From positions 1 to 8,290 of the forward strand of contig CAKTLJ010000040.1 of the NCBI GenBank assembly GCA_934572535.1: a stretch of 8,290 nucleotides of DNA. Reading direction: 5' to 3'. The notes under the pieces are model-generated. The model did not search any database, was not told the origin of the DNA, and worked only from the letters and a program-made list of their open reading frames with translations. The DNA is from an uncultured Eubacteriales bacterium (GTDB lineage: Bacteria > Bacillota > Clostridia > Oscillospirales > Oscillospiraceae). The position numbers and the translations under genes were made by a program. Position 1 is the stretch's first letter. The number at the start of each line of letters is the position of its first letter. Below are positions 1-8,030 of this stretch, piece by piece.

Positions 1-45
1 CAGAGGCGCACAGGACCTGCGCGCGGCGGCCTGCCATCCCCTTCT

Positions 46-72
46 GTCGGAAAAGGCGCAGCCTTTTTCGAC
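46..72 (-). terminator. Putative intrinsic terminator of the two-component operon
   Basis: A 12-bp stem (46-57 with 61-72, one G-U wobble) closes on a 3-base loop. Read on the minus strand, the inner part is AAAAGGC-TGC-GCCTTTT, so A- and T-tracts flank a short GC core as in a bidirectional terminator. It lies about 50 bases after the kinase stop codon. The T-tract is inside the stem and is followed by CCGAC rather than more T, so termination is plausible but unproven. It could instead be a dispersed palindromic repeat. Confidence 0.45.
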
Positions 73-81
73 AAGCTGAGC

Positions 82-101
82 GGCGGGAGCAAGCCCCCGC
101 C
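82..101. other. GC-rich hairpin after the kinase gene
   Basis: GGCGGG (82-87) pairs with CCCGCC (96-101) around an 8-base interior. No T-run follows on either strand, so it is not a stand-alone intrinsic terminator. It sits between the kinase stop codon and the stronger hairpin at 46-72, and may stabilise the 3' end of the operon mRNA. Confidence 0.4.
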
Positions 102-122
102 GTCCCCAGCGTCTGTTTCTCC

Positions 123-2114
123 TCACTCCACCCGCGGGAAGGTGAGGACGACCTTGAACAGGTCCCCGTCGATGTCCAGGTCGAAGGTCCCCTTTTGCAG
201 CTCCGTCAGGCTCTTGGCGATGCACAGCCCCAGCCCGCTGCCCTCGGTGTGGCGGGCGTCGTCGCCCCGGACGAAGCGCTCCGTCAGCTCCTCGGCGGAG
301 AGGTTGAGCGGCTCGGCCGAAATGTTGCGGAAGGTGATGCGCACCTGGTCCTCGCTGGCCTGGCAGGTCAGGTAGACCCGGGTGCCCGGCAGGGCGTACT
401 TGCTGACGTTGTTCAGCAGGTTCTCCACCACCCGCCAGAGCAGGCGGCCGTCGGCGGAGATGGCCGGGTTGTCCTCGGCCGGGGCCAGCAGGAGCTGTAA
501 GTCCCTGCGTTGCAGCTTCTCCTGGTACTCCCCGGCGCTCTGGCTGAGCAGAACGTTCACATCCGTCCGCTGGAAGTTCACCGGCAGGCTGCCCGTGGAG
601 GCCTTCGCGGCCTCCACCAGGTCCTCGGTGAGCTTTTTCAGCTTGCCGGACTGGCGGTCCAGGACCTCCAGATAGGTCCTGGCCTCCTCGGTGGGCATCG
701 CCTGCTTCTTGAGCAGGTCCACGTAGTTGACGATGGAGGTCAGCGGCGTCTTGATGTCGTGGGAGACGTTGGTGATGAGCTCGGTCTTCATCCGCTCCGA
801 CTTCATCTGGTCCTCCACGGCGGCCTGGATGGCGGCGCGGATGCTGTTCAGGTTCTCGCCGTGCGCCCGAAGGTCCCCGCGCAGGCCGTCCAGGGGGATC
901 TGGTAGTCCAGGTCCCCGGCGGCCAGCCGCCGTCCGCCCCGCTGGAGCGTCCGCAGGGAGAGGACCACGCGGAGCAGCAGCGCGCCTTCCGCCAGCTTGA
1001 GCAGGACCCAGAGCAGCTCCACCCCGTTGCCGAAGACCAGGGCCGCGATGCACAGTCCCTCCAGCACGCAGGCGAGCAGGAAGCCCAGCGCGGTCTTCCA
1101 GACCAGGGGGAGGCTCGCCGCGAGGCGCTCGCCGTCCAGCCGCCGCAGGAGCAGCGTGTCCCAGAGGACCTTGGCCTTGATGCGGCGGACCAGGGAGAGC
1201 AGCAGCGCCAGGGAGAGGGTCTGGCACAGAAGGACCCACAGGACCCGGAGGGCGCTGACCATGCCCAGGCCGGGCGAGAACGTCTGCCAGGGCAGGCCCA
1301 GCCCGAAGAGGGCGAAGAGCAGCAGGAGAACGGGCAGCTCCAGGGGCACGTGGGTGTCTGCCCAGTGCAGCGCGATCTCGTCCGTGCCCTCCCGCCGACC
1401 GGCGGCCCAGACCAGGAAGCCCAGGGACAGAAGCCCCACGAGGCTCCCGACCACCAGCGCGGCCAGCATTTCGTCCTTCGCCGCCCAGAGGGTGGCCACC
1501 TGGCAGAGCCGGTCATAGACGACCTTGCTGCCCGCGCTGACGACCTCCGCGCGGAGGAAGCCGGTGATGAAGACCGTCTCCTCGCGGTAGCCCTCCTGAT
1601 AGGTGGCGGTCAGGAGATAGCCCTCCGCTTCGTTTTCCCATTCAAAGTAGGCGTCGGGGTGCTCCGCCTGGATCGTCCTCTCGGCCTTCTCCCGCGCCGC
1701 TTCGCTGGGGTAGGTCTCCCGGACGGTCACTTCCTCTCCCTCGTAGACGATGGTAAAGGTCTCGCTGGTGCGGGCGCGGTAGTCGCCCAGCTCCCGGCTG
1801 GCCGCCAGGGTCTTGCCGCGCGCGTCCTTGATCGTGTAGAAGAAGTTGGACTCCGCCAGCGCGCCGTCGAGGTCCGGCGTACTGCCCGGCTGGTTCTGCT
1901 GCGCCTCGTAGAGGACATAGACCTCGTAGACCAGGTCGGCGAGCAGGGCCTGCTCGGCCTCCTTCCTCATCTTGTCGTAGCCGCCGGTCTCATAGCCGCC
2001 CTGGGCGGCGAGCTCCTGGACGGGGCCGACGCTGAGCGCCGCCGCGCTCAGGCAGACCACGCAGAGCACTCCGGCCACGACCTTGGCCCAGGTCTTGGTG
2101 CGTAAGCTTCTCAT
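123..2114 (-). CDS. Multi-pass membrane sensor histidine kinase
   Basis: This is a 663-residue sensor kinase that should autophosphorylate and pass phosphate to the regulator encoded just upstream. The start at 2114 is chosen because it follows GGAGG by 6 bases and overlaps the regulator stop as ATGA; an in-frame ATG 12 codons earlier lies inside the regulator gene. Order of parts: membrane segment near residues 10-30; an extracytoplasmic domain at about 31-215; roughly five more membrane segments between about 216 and 387; a HAMP-like linker (RRLAAGDLDYQIP, about 395-407); a DHp helix with SHDIKTP and phosphoacceptor His452; and an ATPase domain with an N box (ENLLNNVSKY, 564-573) and G2 box GSGLGL (625-630). 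The G1 box, normally DxGxG, reads NxSxE (597-601). Kinase function is secure from the H, N and G2 boxes; the stimulus is unknown. The domain looks intact and full length. Confidence 0.93.
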   Translation of the reverse strand: MRSLRTKTWAKVVAGVLCVVCLSAAALSVGPVQELAAQGGYETGGYDKMRKEAEQALLADLVYEVYVLYEAQQNQPGSTPDLDGALAESNFFYTIKDARGKTLAASRELGDYRARTSETFTIVYEGEEVTVRETYPSEAAREKAERTIQAEHPDAYFEWENEAEGYLLTATYQEGYREETVFITGFLRAEVVSAGSKVVYDRLCQVATLWAAKDEMLAALVVGSLVGLLSLGFLVWAAGRREGTDEIALHWADTHVPLELPVLLLLFALFGLGLPWQTFSPGLGMVSALRVLWVLLCQTLSLALLLSLVRRIKAKVLWDTLLLRRLDGERLAASLPLVWKTALGFLLACVLEGLCIAALVFGNGVELLWVLLKLAEGALLLRVVLSLRTLQRGGRRLAAGDLDYQIPLDGLRGDLRAHGENLNSIRAAIQAAVEDQMKSERMKTELITNVSHDIKTPLTSIVNYVDLLKKQAMPTEEARTYLEVLDRQSGKLKKLTEDLVEAAKASTGSLPVNFQRTDVNVLLSQSAGEYQEKLQRRDLQLLLAPAEDNPAISADGRLLWRVVENLLNNVSKYALPGTRVYLTCQASEDQVRITFRNISAEPLNLSAEELTERFVRGDDARHTEGSGLGLCIAKSLTELQKGTFDLDIDGDLFKVVLTFPRVE

Positions 2115-2806
2115 GGGGTTCCTCCTTCCATCTTGTAGCCCTGGCCCCATACTACTTTAATGTAGCGGGGGTCCGAGGGGTCGTATTCCAGCTTTTCCCG
2201 CAAATGTCGAATGTGGACGGCCACGGCGTTCTCCGCGCCGAAGGGGTCCACCCCCCAGACCTCCCGGTAGAGGCGCTTGGGGGAGAAGACCGTGCCGGGG
2301 TTCTGCATGAGCAGCTTCAGGATGTCATACTCCCGGGGGGTCAGGGCGACCGGGTCTCCGTCCAGGGAGACCTCCTTGGTCCGGTCGTCCAGGGCGATGC
2401 CGCCGAGCTGGAGGGCGGTGGGCTTCACCGCGCCGCCGCCGAGCTGGAGATACCGGCGCAGCTGGGACCTGACCCGGGCCAGGACCTCCACGGGGTTGAA
2501 GGGCTTGGTGATGTAGTCGTCGGCCCCCACGTTCAGGCCCAGGATCTTGTCCGCGTCCTCGCTCTTGGCGGTCAGGAGGATCACGGGGACGTTGGATCGC
2601 TCCCGCAGCCTGGTCATGGCGGTGATGCCGTCCAGGTTGGGCATCATGATGTCCAGCAGGACCAGATGGATGTCTTCCGTTTCCATCCGGGCCAGGGCCT
2701 CCTGGCCGTCGTAGGCCGGGAAGACCTGGTAGCCGCTGGTGGTCAGATAGATGGTCAGCGCGGACACGATGTCCCGCTCATCGTCGCAGACAAGGATGTT
2801 GTACAT
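2111..2806 (-). CDS. OmpR/PhoB-family response regulator (VanR-like)
   Basis: This is a 231-residue cytoplasmic transcription factor. The receiver domain (about 1-118) has the acidic pair Asp8/Asp9, phosphoacceptor Asp52 in LLDIMMP, Thr79 and Lys101 in TKPF. The C-terminal winged helix (about 130-226) has the usual LTPREYDILKLL stretch, recognition helix ENAVAVHIRHLREKL (192-206) and the wing ending VVWGQGYKME. Length is normal for the family. The ATG is preceded by GGAGG with a 7-base gap. Of the members I know, VanR-type regulators are the closest match by eye, but no vancomycin-resistance genes are present, so resistance should not be inferred. It is translationally coupled to the kinase by a 4-base overlap and probably binds its own promoter, where TTAAG repeats lie. 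Confidence 0.96.
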   Translation of the reverse strand: MYNILVCDDERDIVSALTIYLTTSGYQVFPAYDGQEALARMETEDIHLVLLDIMMPNLDGITAMTRLRERSNVPVILLTAKSEDADKILGLNVGADDYITKPFNPVEVLARVRSQLRRYLQLGGGAVKPTALQLGGIALDDRTKEVSLDGDPVALTPREYDILKLLMQNPGTVFSPKRLYREVWGVDPFGAENAVAVHIRHLREKLEYDPSDPRYIKVVWGQGYKMEGGTP

Positions 2807-2838
2807 ACCGCCACCTCCATAGCGCTCATTCTGGCTTC

Positions 2839-2867
2839 ATCATACCCCACTTCCCTTTAAGAAACAA
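2839..2867 (-). promoter_or_regulatory. Sigma-A-type promoter of the two-component operon
   Basis: On the minus strand, TTGTTT (2862-2867) and TATGAT (2839-2844) are separated by exactly 17 bases (2845-2861). The -10 matches the consensus in five of six positions. It lies about 33 bases upstream of the regulator start codon, giving a short leader with the ribosome binding site. Confidence 0.7.
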
Positions 2868-2895
2868 TGACAGGAAAGGTTAAGATTTTCTTAAG
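2857..2895 (-). promoter_or_regulatory. Putative response-regulator binding repeats (TTAAG boxes)
   Basis: Plus-strand TTAAG occurs at 2857, 2880 and 2891. The last two are 11 bases apart, one helical turn, and the first is 23 bases from the second, about two turns. OmpR-family regulators typically bind head-to-tail half-sites about 10-11 bp apart near the -35 region. The repeats overlap and lie just upstream of the -35 at 2862-2867, so autoregulation by the adjacent regulator is the natural inference. Confidence 0.5.
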
Positions 2896-2904
2896 CCCCC
2901 CGCC

Positions 2905-3050
2905 CTACAAGCCCCCCTTGTCAAAGGGGGGTGGCACAGCGCCAGCTGTGACGGGGGGATTCCCGTTGACGAACAACGTTGGAGCTAACCCGGAATCCCT
3001 CCACCGCCGTCCCGGCGGTCCCCCTCCCTTTGACAAGGGAGGTTTTGGGT
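2905..3050. repeat. MITE/REP-like imperfect palindrome with paired hairpins
   Basis: A non-coding element of about 145 bp whose two halves are imperfect reverse complements. The outer hairpins are CCCCCCTT-GTCA-AAGGGGGG (2912-2931) and CCTCCCTT-TGAC-AAGGGAGG (3023-3042). Next inward lie CACAGC-GCCA-GCTGTG (2935-2950) and ACCGCC-GTCCC-GGCGGT (3003-3019). Next inward GGGATTCC (2956-2963) is matched by GGAATCCC (2992-2999). The second hairpins occupy equivalent positions but differ in sequence while keeping their pairing. No open reading frame with a ribosome site is seen. The pattern fits a non-autonomous mobile repeat; the exact ends and any target duplication are not clear. Confidence 0.65.
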
Positions 3051-3055
3051 AAGCC

Positions 3056-3082
3056 CCCCCGCGCGCCCAGCCGGTGGGCGCG
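3056..3082 (+). repeat. 27-bp palindromic repeat, copy 1
   Basis: This 27-base unit occurs again, exactly and in reverse orientation, at 8186-8212. Its core is a self-complementary hairpin, GCGCGCCCA with TGGGCGCG around a short GCCGG loop. It abuts the larger palindromic element at 2905-3050 and lies outside any gene. It resembles a REP-type intergenic repeat. Confidence 0.7.
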
Positions 3083-3102
3083 ACACGTACTGCCCCGGAA
3101 AG

Positions 3103-3142
3103 AAAACGAACGCCATTTGCCGCAGCAAATGGCGTTCGTTTT
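3103..3142 (-). terminator. Strong intrinsic terminator of the aminotransferase gene
   Basis: A perfect 18-bp stem (3103-3120 with 3125-3142) closes on a 4-base loop (3121-3124). On the minus strand it starts 15 bases after the aminotransferase stop codon and ends in TTTTCTTT. The A-tract on the other side means it could also stop plus-strand transcription, although no plus-strand gene lies nearby. Confidence 0.9.
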
Positions 3143-3156
3143 GTTCTGTCCTATGC

Positions 3157-4350
3157 TCACAGGCCGTAGTCGTTGGCCAGCTTTTGGAACTTGGGCAGGG
3201 CGCGGCGGATCTGCTCCGTGGGGACGCAGTAGGAGATGCGCACGTGGCCGGGGCAGCCGAAGCTGTCGCCGGGGACCAGCACCAGGTCATAGGCTCTGGC
3301 CCGCGCGCAGAAGGCCTTCGCGTCCGGCTCCGGGGTCCGGGGGAAGAGGTAGAAGGCCCCGTCGGGCTGGGCGCAGGTGTAGCCCATCTCCCGCAGGGCG
3401 TTGAGCAGGAGGTCCCGGTTCTCCCGATAAACAGAGAGGTCGGCGGTCTGCCCGGCGCAGCGGGCGGCCACCTGCTGGAAGAGGGCGGGGGCGCAGACGT
3501 AGCCCAGGGCGCGGCCCGCCCCGGCGATGGCGGCGCAGACCAGGTCGAAGTCCTCCACCGTCCGGGGGATCAGCACGTAGCCGATGCGCTGGCCGGGCAG
3601 GGACAGAGACTTACTATAGGAATAGCAGACCAGGGTGTTGGCGTAATAGGCGGGGACCCAGGGCAGCGGCTCGTCGGTGTAGCGGATCTCCCGGTATGGC
3701 TCGTCGGAGATGAGGTAGATGGTGTGGCCGAATTCCCTGGACTTCTCCTCCAGCATCCGGCCCAGCCGCTCCACGGTGGCGCGGGCGTAGACGACCCCGG
3801 TGGGGTTGTTGGGCGTGTTGATGAGGACGGCCTTGGTCTTGGGGGTCAGGGCCTGCTCGAAGGCGGCAAAGTCGATCTGGAAGTCCGCAAGGTCGGCGGG
3901 GACGGCGATCAGCTTGCCCCCAGCGCTCTCCGCGAAGACCTTGTACTCGGGGAAGTAGGGGGAGAAGGCGATGAACTCGTCCCCCGCGCAGCCCATGGCC
4001 GACAGGCAGCAGCACAGCGAGGCCGCCGCGCCCACGGTGAGGTAGAGGCAGTCCCGGTCATAGTCTGTGCCGAAGCGGCGGTTCAGCTCCTCGGCCAGGG
4101 CCTGGCGCACGTCGGGCGCGCCCGGGGCGGGGGTGTAGCCGTGCAGCGCCACCGGGTCGATCTCGTCCACCAGGCGGTGGATGGTCTCCGCCACGGAGGC
4201 AGGCGCGGGGACGCTGGGGTTGCCGATGGAAAAGTCGTCCACGTTCTCGGCCCCCACCACGGCGGCCCGGGCCTGGGCGAAGGCGAAGGCCTCGCGGATC
4301 TCGGAGCGGGCCGTGCCCAGGTCCACCATGCGTTGGGATAATCTTGCCAT
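3157..4350 (-). CDS. Fold-type I PLP-dependent aminotransferase (class I/II)
   Basis: This 397-residue cytoplasmic enzyme should transfer amino groups between an amino acid and a 2-oxo acid using pyridoxal phosphate. Visible family residues: the NNPTG motif with Asn182, Asp216 and Tyr219 in ISDEPY, the Schiff-base Lys247 in SYSKSLSLPGQRIGY, Arg255 as phosphate contact, and Arg371 in HVRISYCVP as the likely carboxylate-binding arginine. Length is typical of aspartate aminotransferase-like proteins. The start is the ATG at 4350, which follows GGAGGG by 7-8 bases; an in-frame TTG five codons earlier overlaps that ribosome site and is rejected. The gene has its own promoter and terminator and is divergent from hsp20. 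The substrate cannot be read from sequence; aspartate or a broad amino-acid range are candidates. There is no sign of damage. Confidence 0.93.
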   Translation of the reverse strand: MARLSQRMVDLGTARSEIREAFAFAQARAAVVGAENVDDFSIGNPSVPAPASVAETIHRLVDEIDPVALHGYTPAPGAPDVRQALAEELNRRFGTDYDRDCLYLTVGAAASLCCCLSAMGCAGDEFIAFSPYFPEYKVFAESAGGKLIAVPADLADFQIDFAAFEQALTPKTKAVLINTPNNPTGVVYARATVERLGRMLEEKSREFGHTIYLISDEPYREIRYTDEPLPWVPAYYANTLVCYSYSKSLSLPGQRIGYVLIPRTVEDFDLVCAAIAGAGRALGYVCAPALFQQVAARCAGQTADLSVYRENRDLLLNALREMGYTCAQPDGAFYLFPRTPEPDAKAFCARARAYDLVLVPGDSFGCPGHVRISYCVPTEQIRRALPKFQKLANDYGL

Positions 4351-4391
4351 AATGGTACCCTCCAATCGTTGGGGTTTGGATCTTCCCGTCG

Positions 4392-4420
4392 ATTATACCA
4401 CAAAGCGGGGGACAGGACAA
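4392..4420 (-). promoter_or_regulatory. Extended -10 promoter of the aminotransferase gene
   Basis: On the minus strand, TTGTCC (4415-4420) and a perfect TATAAT (4392-4397) are separated by 17 bases. The bases just before the -10 read TGG, giving the extended TGnTATAAT form. The start codon lies about 40 bases downstream. This is the best promoter match in the window. Confidence 0.8.
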
Positions 4421-4443
4421 CGGGGGGATTTTTTTCAGATATT
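4414..4443 (+). promoter_or_regulatory. Candidate promoter for hsp20, abutting CIRCE
   Basis: AGGACA (4414-4419) and GATATT (4438-4443) each match four of six consensus bases with an 18-base gap, and the -10 directly abuts the CIRCE operator. In Firmicutes, CIRCE commonly sits at or just after the transcription start, so position favours this weak match. Its -35 would overlap the divergent aminotransferase -35. Alternatives downstream of CIRCE (for example TATGAT at 4521-4526) lack a well-spaced -35. Confidence 0.35.
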
Positions 4444-4470
4444 TTAGCACTCGCACGAAAAGAGTGCTAA
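4444..4470 (+). promoter_or_regulatory. CIRCE element (HrcA operator)
   Basis: TTAGCACTC (4444-4452), nine bases, then GAGTGCTAA (4462-4470): a perfect match to the CIRCE consensus, bound by the heat-shock repressor HrcA. It lies 170 bases before the hsp20 start codon and 23 bases beyond the -35 of the divergent aminotransferase. The heat-shock gene is the obvious target. No hrcA gene is in the window. Confidence 0.96.
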
Positions 4471-4640
4471 AGTTAACGGTTTGTACACACTTTTTGCACG
4501 GTTTATTCATATTCTTCCCGTATGATATGACCTGTAAAGAGGGGATGGCGCGAGGATGCGTAAGCACTCCGCCTCACCGACTGCGAATCCACCGTCTCAG
4601 ACGGCAGACGATAGATCACTTCAAAACAAAGGAGATATGT
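4471..4640 (+). other. Long leader between CIRCE and hsp20
   Basis: These 170 bases hold no convincing gene. They contain a direct ACGGTTT repeat (4476-4482 and 4498-4504, 22 bases apart), a small hairpin CCGTC-TCA-GACGG (4592-4604) and the ribosome site AAAGGAG (4628-4634). A U-rich run near 4489-4495 could pair weakly with the ribosome site, but it is too distant to call an RNA thermometer. If transcription starts next to CIRCE, all of this is 5' untranslated RNA. Confidence 0.45.
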
Positions 4641-5060
4641 ATGATGTTTGGTATGATCCCTTTTTCCCGCAGAGATGACAATATGTTCGACTTCTTCGAC
4701 AACTTCTTCAACGCCCCCAACGCGGGCAGCCCCACCTTCCGGACCGACATCCGGGACCAGGGCGACAAGTTCCTGCTGGAGGCAGAGCTGCCCGGCTTTG
4801 ACAAGGCGGACATCCACCTGGAGCTGAAGGACAACATCCTGACCATCCAGGCCCAGCACAAGGACGAGGAAGAGAAGAAGGAAGAGGACGGCACCTATAT
4901 CCGCCGGGAGCGGCGCGTGGGTTCCTTCACCCGGACCTTTGACGTGACCGGCATCGACGAGAGCGGCATCACCGCCGCCTACCACAACGGTGTTCTGGCC
5001 CTGACCCTGCCGAAGGCAGTTCCTCCGGTCCCCGCCAGCCGTCAGATCGCCATTGGCTGA
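4641..5060 (+). CDS. hsp20: Small heat-shock protein (Hsp20/alpha-crystallin family)
   Basis: This 139-residue ATP-independent holdase binds unfolding proteins in the cytoplasm and keeps them refoldable. After a short phenylalanine-rich N-terminal arm (FDFFDNFF, 16-23), the alpha-crystallin domain spans about 32-125. It has the ELPGFDKADIHLEL stretch (49-62) and the signature AAYHNGVLALTLPK ending the domain (112-125). The C-terminal tail carries the I-x-I anchor (Ile136-Ala-Ile138) used in oligomer assembly. The start at 4641 follows AAAGGAG by 6 bases; upstream in-frame starts would run back into the CIRCE site. A second ATG follows immediately at 4644 and could also serve. CIRCE upstream indicates HrcA repression, and clpB follows on the same strand. 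Confidence 0.95.
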   Translation: MMFGMIPFSRRDDNMFDFFDNFFNAPNAGSPTFRTDIRDQGDKFLLEAELPGFDKADIHLELKDNILTIQAQHKDEEEKKEEDGTYIRRERRVGSFTRTFDVTGIDESGITAAYHNGVLALTLPKAVPPVPASRQIAIG

Positions 5061-5071
5061 ACCGACCCCGT

Positions 5072-5177
5072 GGGTGCAAGCTTTGATCTCATGAAACCTC
5101 CTCGTTTGATTTGCTCTCTTCTCTAGGCAGTGCAGCGGCGCTGCCGCGACTCCTCTCATTTCTTACTTTTTGCACCC
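5072..5177 (+). other. Structured spacer between hsp20 and clpB
   Basis: GGGTGCAA (5072-5079) is exactly complementary to TTGCACCC (5170-5177), bracketing about 90 bases that include a central hairpin GCAGC-GGC-GCTGC (5132-5144). The segment between is pyrimidine-rich and shows no promoter that I can support. It is not a recognisable riboswitch or T-box. As RNA it could close into one long stem-loop in the hsp20-clpB transcript. Confidence 0.4.
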
Positions 5178-5186
5178 CTTCGGCGA

Positions 5187-5213
5187 GGGCACCGGAAGCG
5201 ACCGGTGCCCTTT
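5187..5213 (+). terminator. Terminator-like hairpin between hsp20 and clpB
   Basis: A perfect 9-bp stem GGGCACCGG/CCGGTGCCC (5187-5195 with 5202-5210) has a 6-base loop and is followed only by TTTGCT. The short T-run suggests weak or partial termination. Its place, 42 bases before the clpB ATG with no clear promoter after it, suggests that it tunes read-through from hsp20 into clpB rather than fully separating them. Confidence 0.5.
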
Positions 5214-5251
5214 GCTGTAAGGGCAGACCGATCCGAAAGGAGCACTGATCT

Positions 5252-7846
<2,595 letters not shown>

Positions 7847-7876
7847 GACCACCCAGAAGCTTTCCTCGGTCAAAAC

Positions 7877-7897
7877 GGTCCTCCCGGCGGGAGGGCC
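7877..7897 (+). other. Hairpin in the clpB 3' region
   Basis: A 9-bp stem with one U-G wobble (7877-7885 with 7889-7897) and a GGC loop lies 30 bases after the clpB stop codon. No T-run follows, so it is not a terminator by itself. It may protect the mRNA 3' end ahead of the true terminator at 7956. Confidence 0.4.
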
Positions 7898-7955
7898 AGC
7901 CGCAGACCGATGCACGAAAGATGGTTCCGATCCTTCTGCTCCGCACATAGAGCGG

Positions 7956-7986
7956 ACGCCCCCGGCCGTTTGGCCGGGGGCGTTTT
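7956..7986 (+). terminator. Intrinsic terminator of clpB
   Basis: A perfect 12-bp GC-rich stem (7956-7967 with 7972-7983), loop GTTT, runs directly into TTTT (7983-7986). It lies about 110 bases after the clpB stop codon and ends the heat-shock module. Confidence 0.88.
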
Positions 7987-8030
7987 GCGTGGGTGGGGGC
8001 TTCTGGCGGGGGGTGCAGTTACCCTCCAGG

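Noticed and set aside
510..2105. 531-codon plus-strand open frame opposite the kinase gene
   Set aside because: Low-complexity Gln/Gly/Leu/Ala-rich translation, antisense to a well-supported kinase; a GC-rich shadow frame.
2115..2150. ATG giving a 12-residue N-terminal extension of the kinase
   Set aside because: It lies inside the regulator gene; the ATG at 2114 has a GGAGG site and the ATGA overlap typical of coupling.
2111..2806. Vancomycin-resistance regulator VanR
   Set aside because: The similarity is to the family at large; no vanH, vanA or vanX-type genes are nearby and the kinase differs from VanS in its sensor region.
4351..4365. TTG start five codons upstream of the aminotransferase ATG
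   Set aside because: It overlaps the GGAGGG ribosome site that serves the ATG at 4350.
4464..4640. Upstream in-frame GTG and ATG starts extending Hsp20 by up to 59 residues
   Set aside because: The GTG lies inside the CIRCE site, the extension resembles no Hsp20 arm, and the ATG at 4641 has a well-spaced ribosome site.
5043..5093. 16-residue minus-strand frame with an AGGAGG before its ATG
   Set aside because: It overlaps the hsp20 3' end, has no promoter and no recognisable features; a single good ribosome-like match is likely by chance.
5061..5251. T-box or other known riboswitch before clpB
   Set aside because: None of the conserved T-box sequences or other riboswitch cores could be found, and clpB is not a usual target.
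7868..7880. CtsR-like box GGTCAAA-AC-GGTC after clpB
   Set aside because: The second half-site is incomplete, the spacing is wrong for the heptad repeat, and it lies downstream of clpB with no gene after it.
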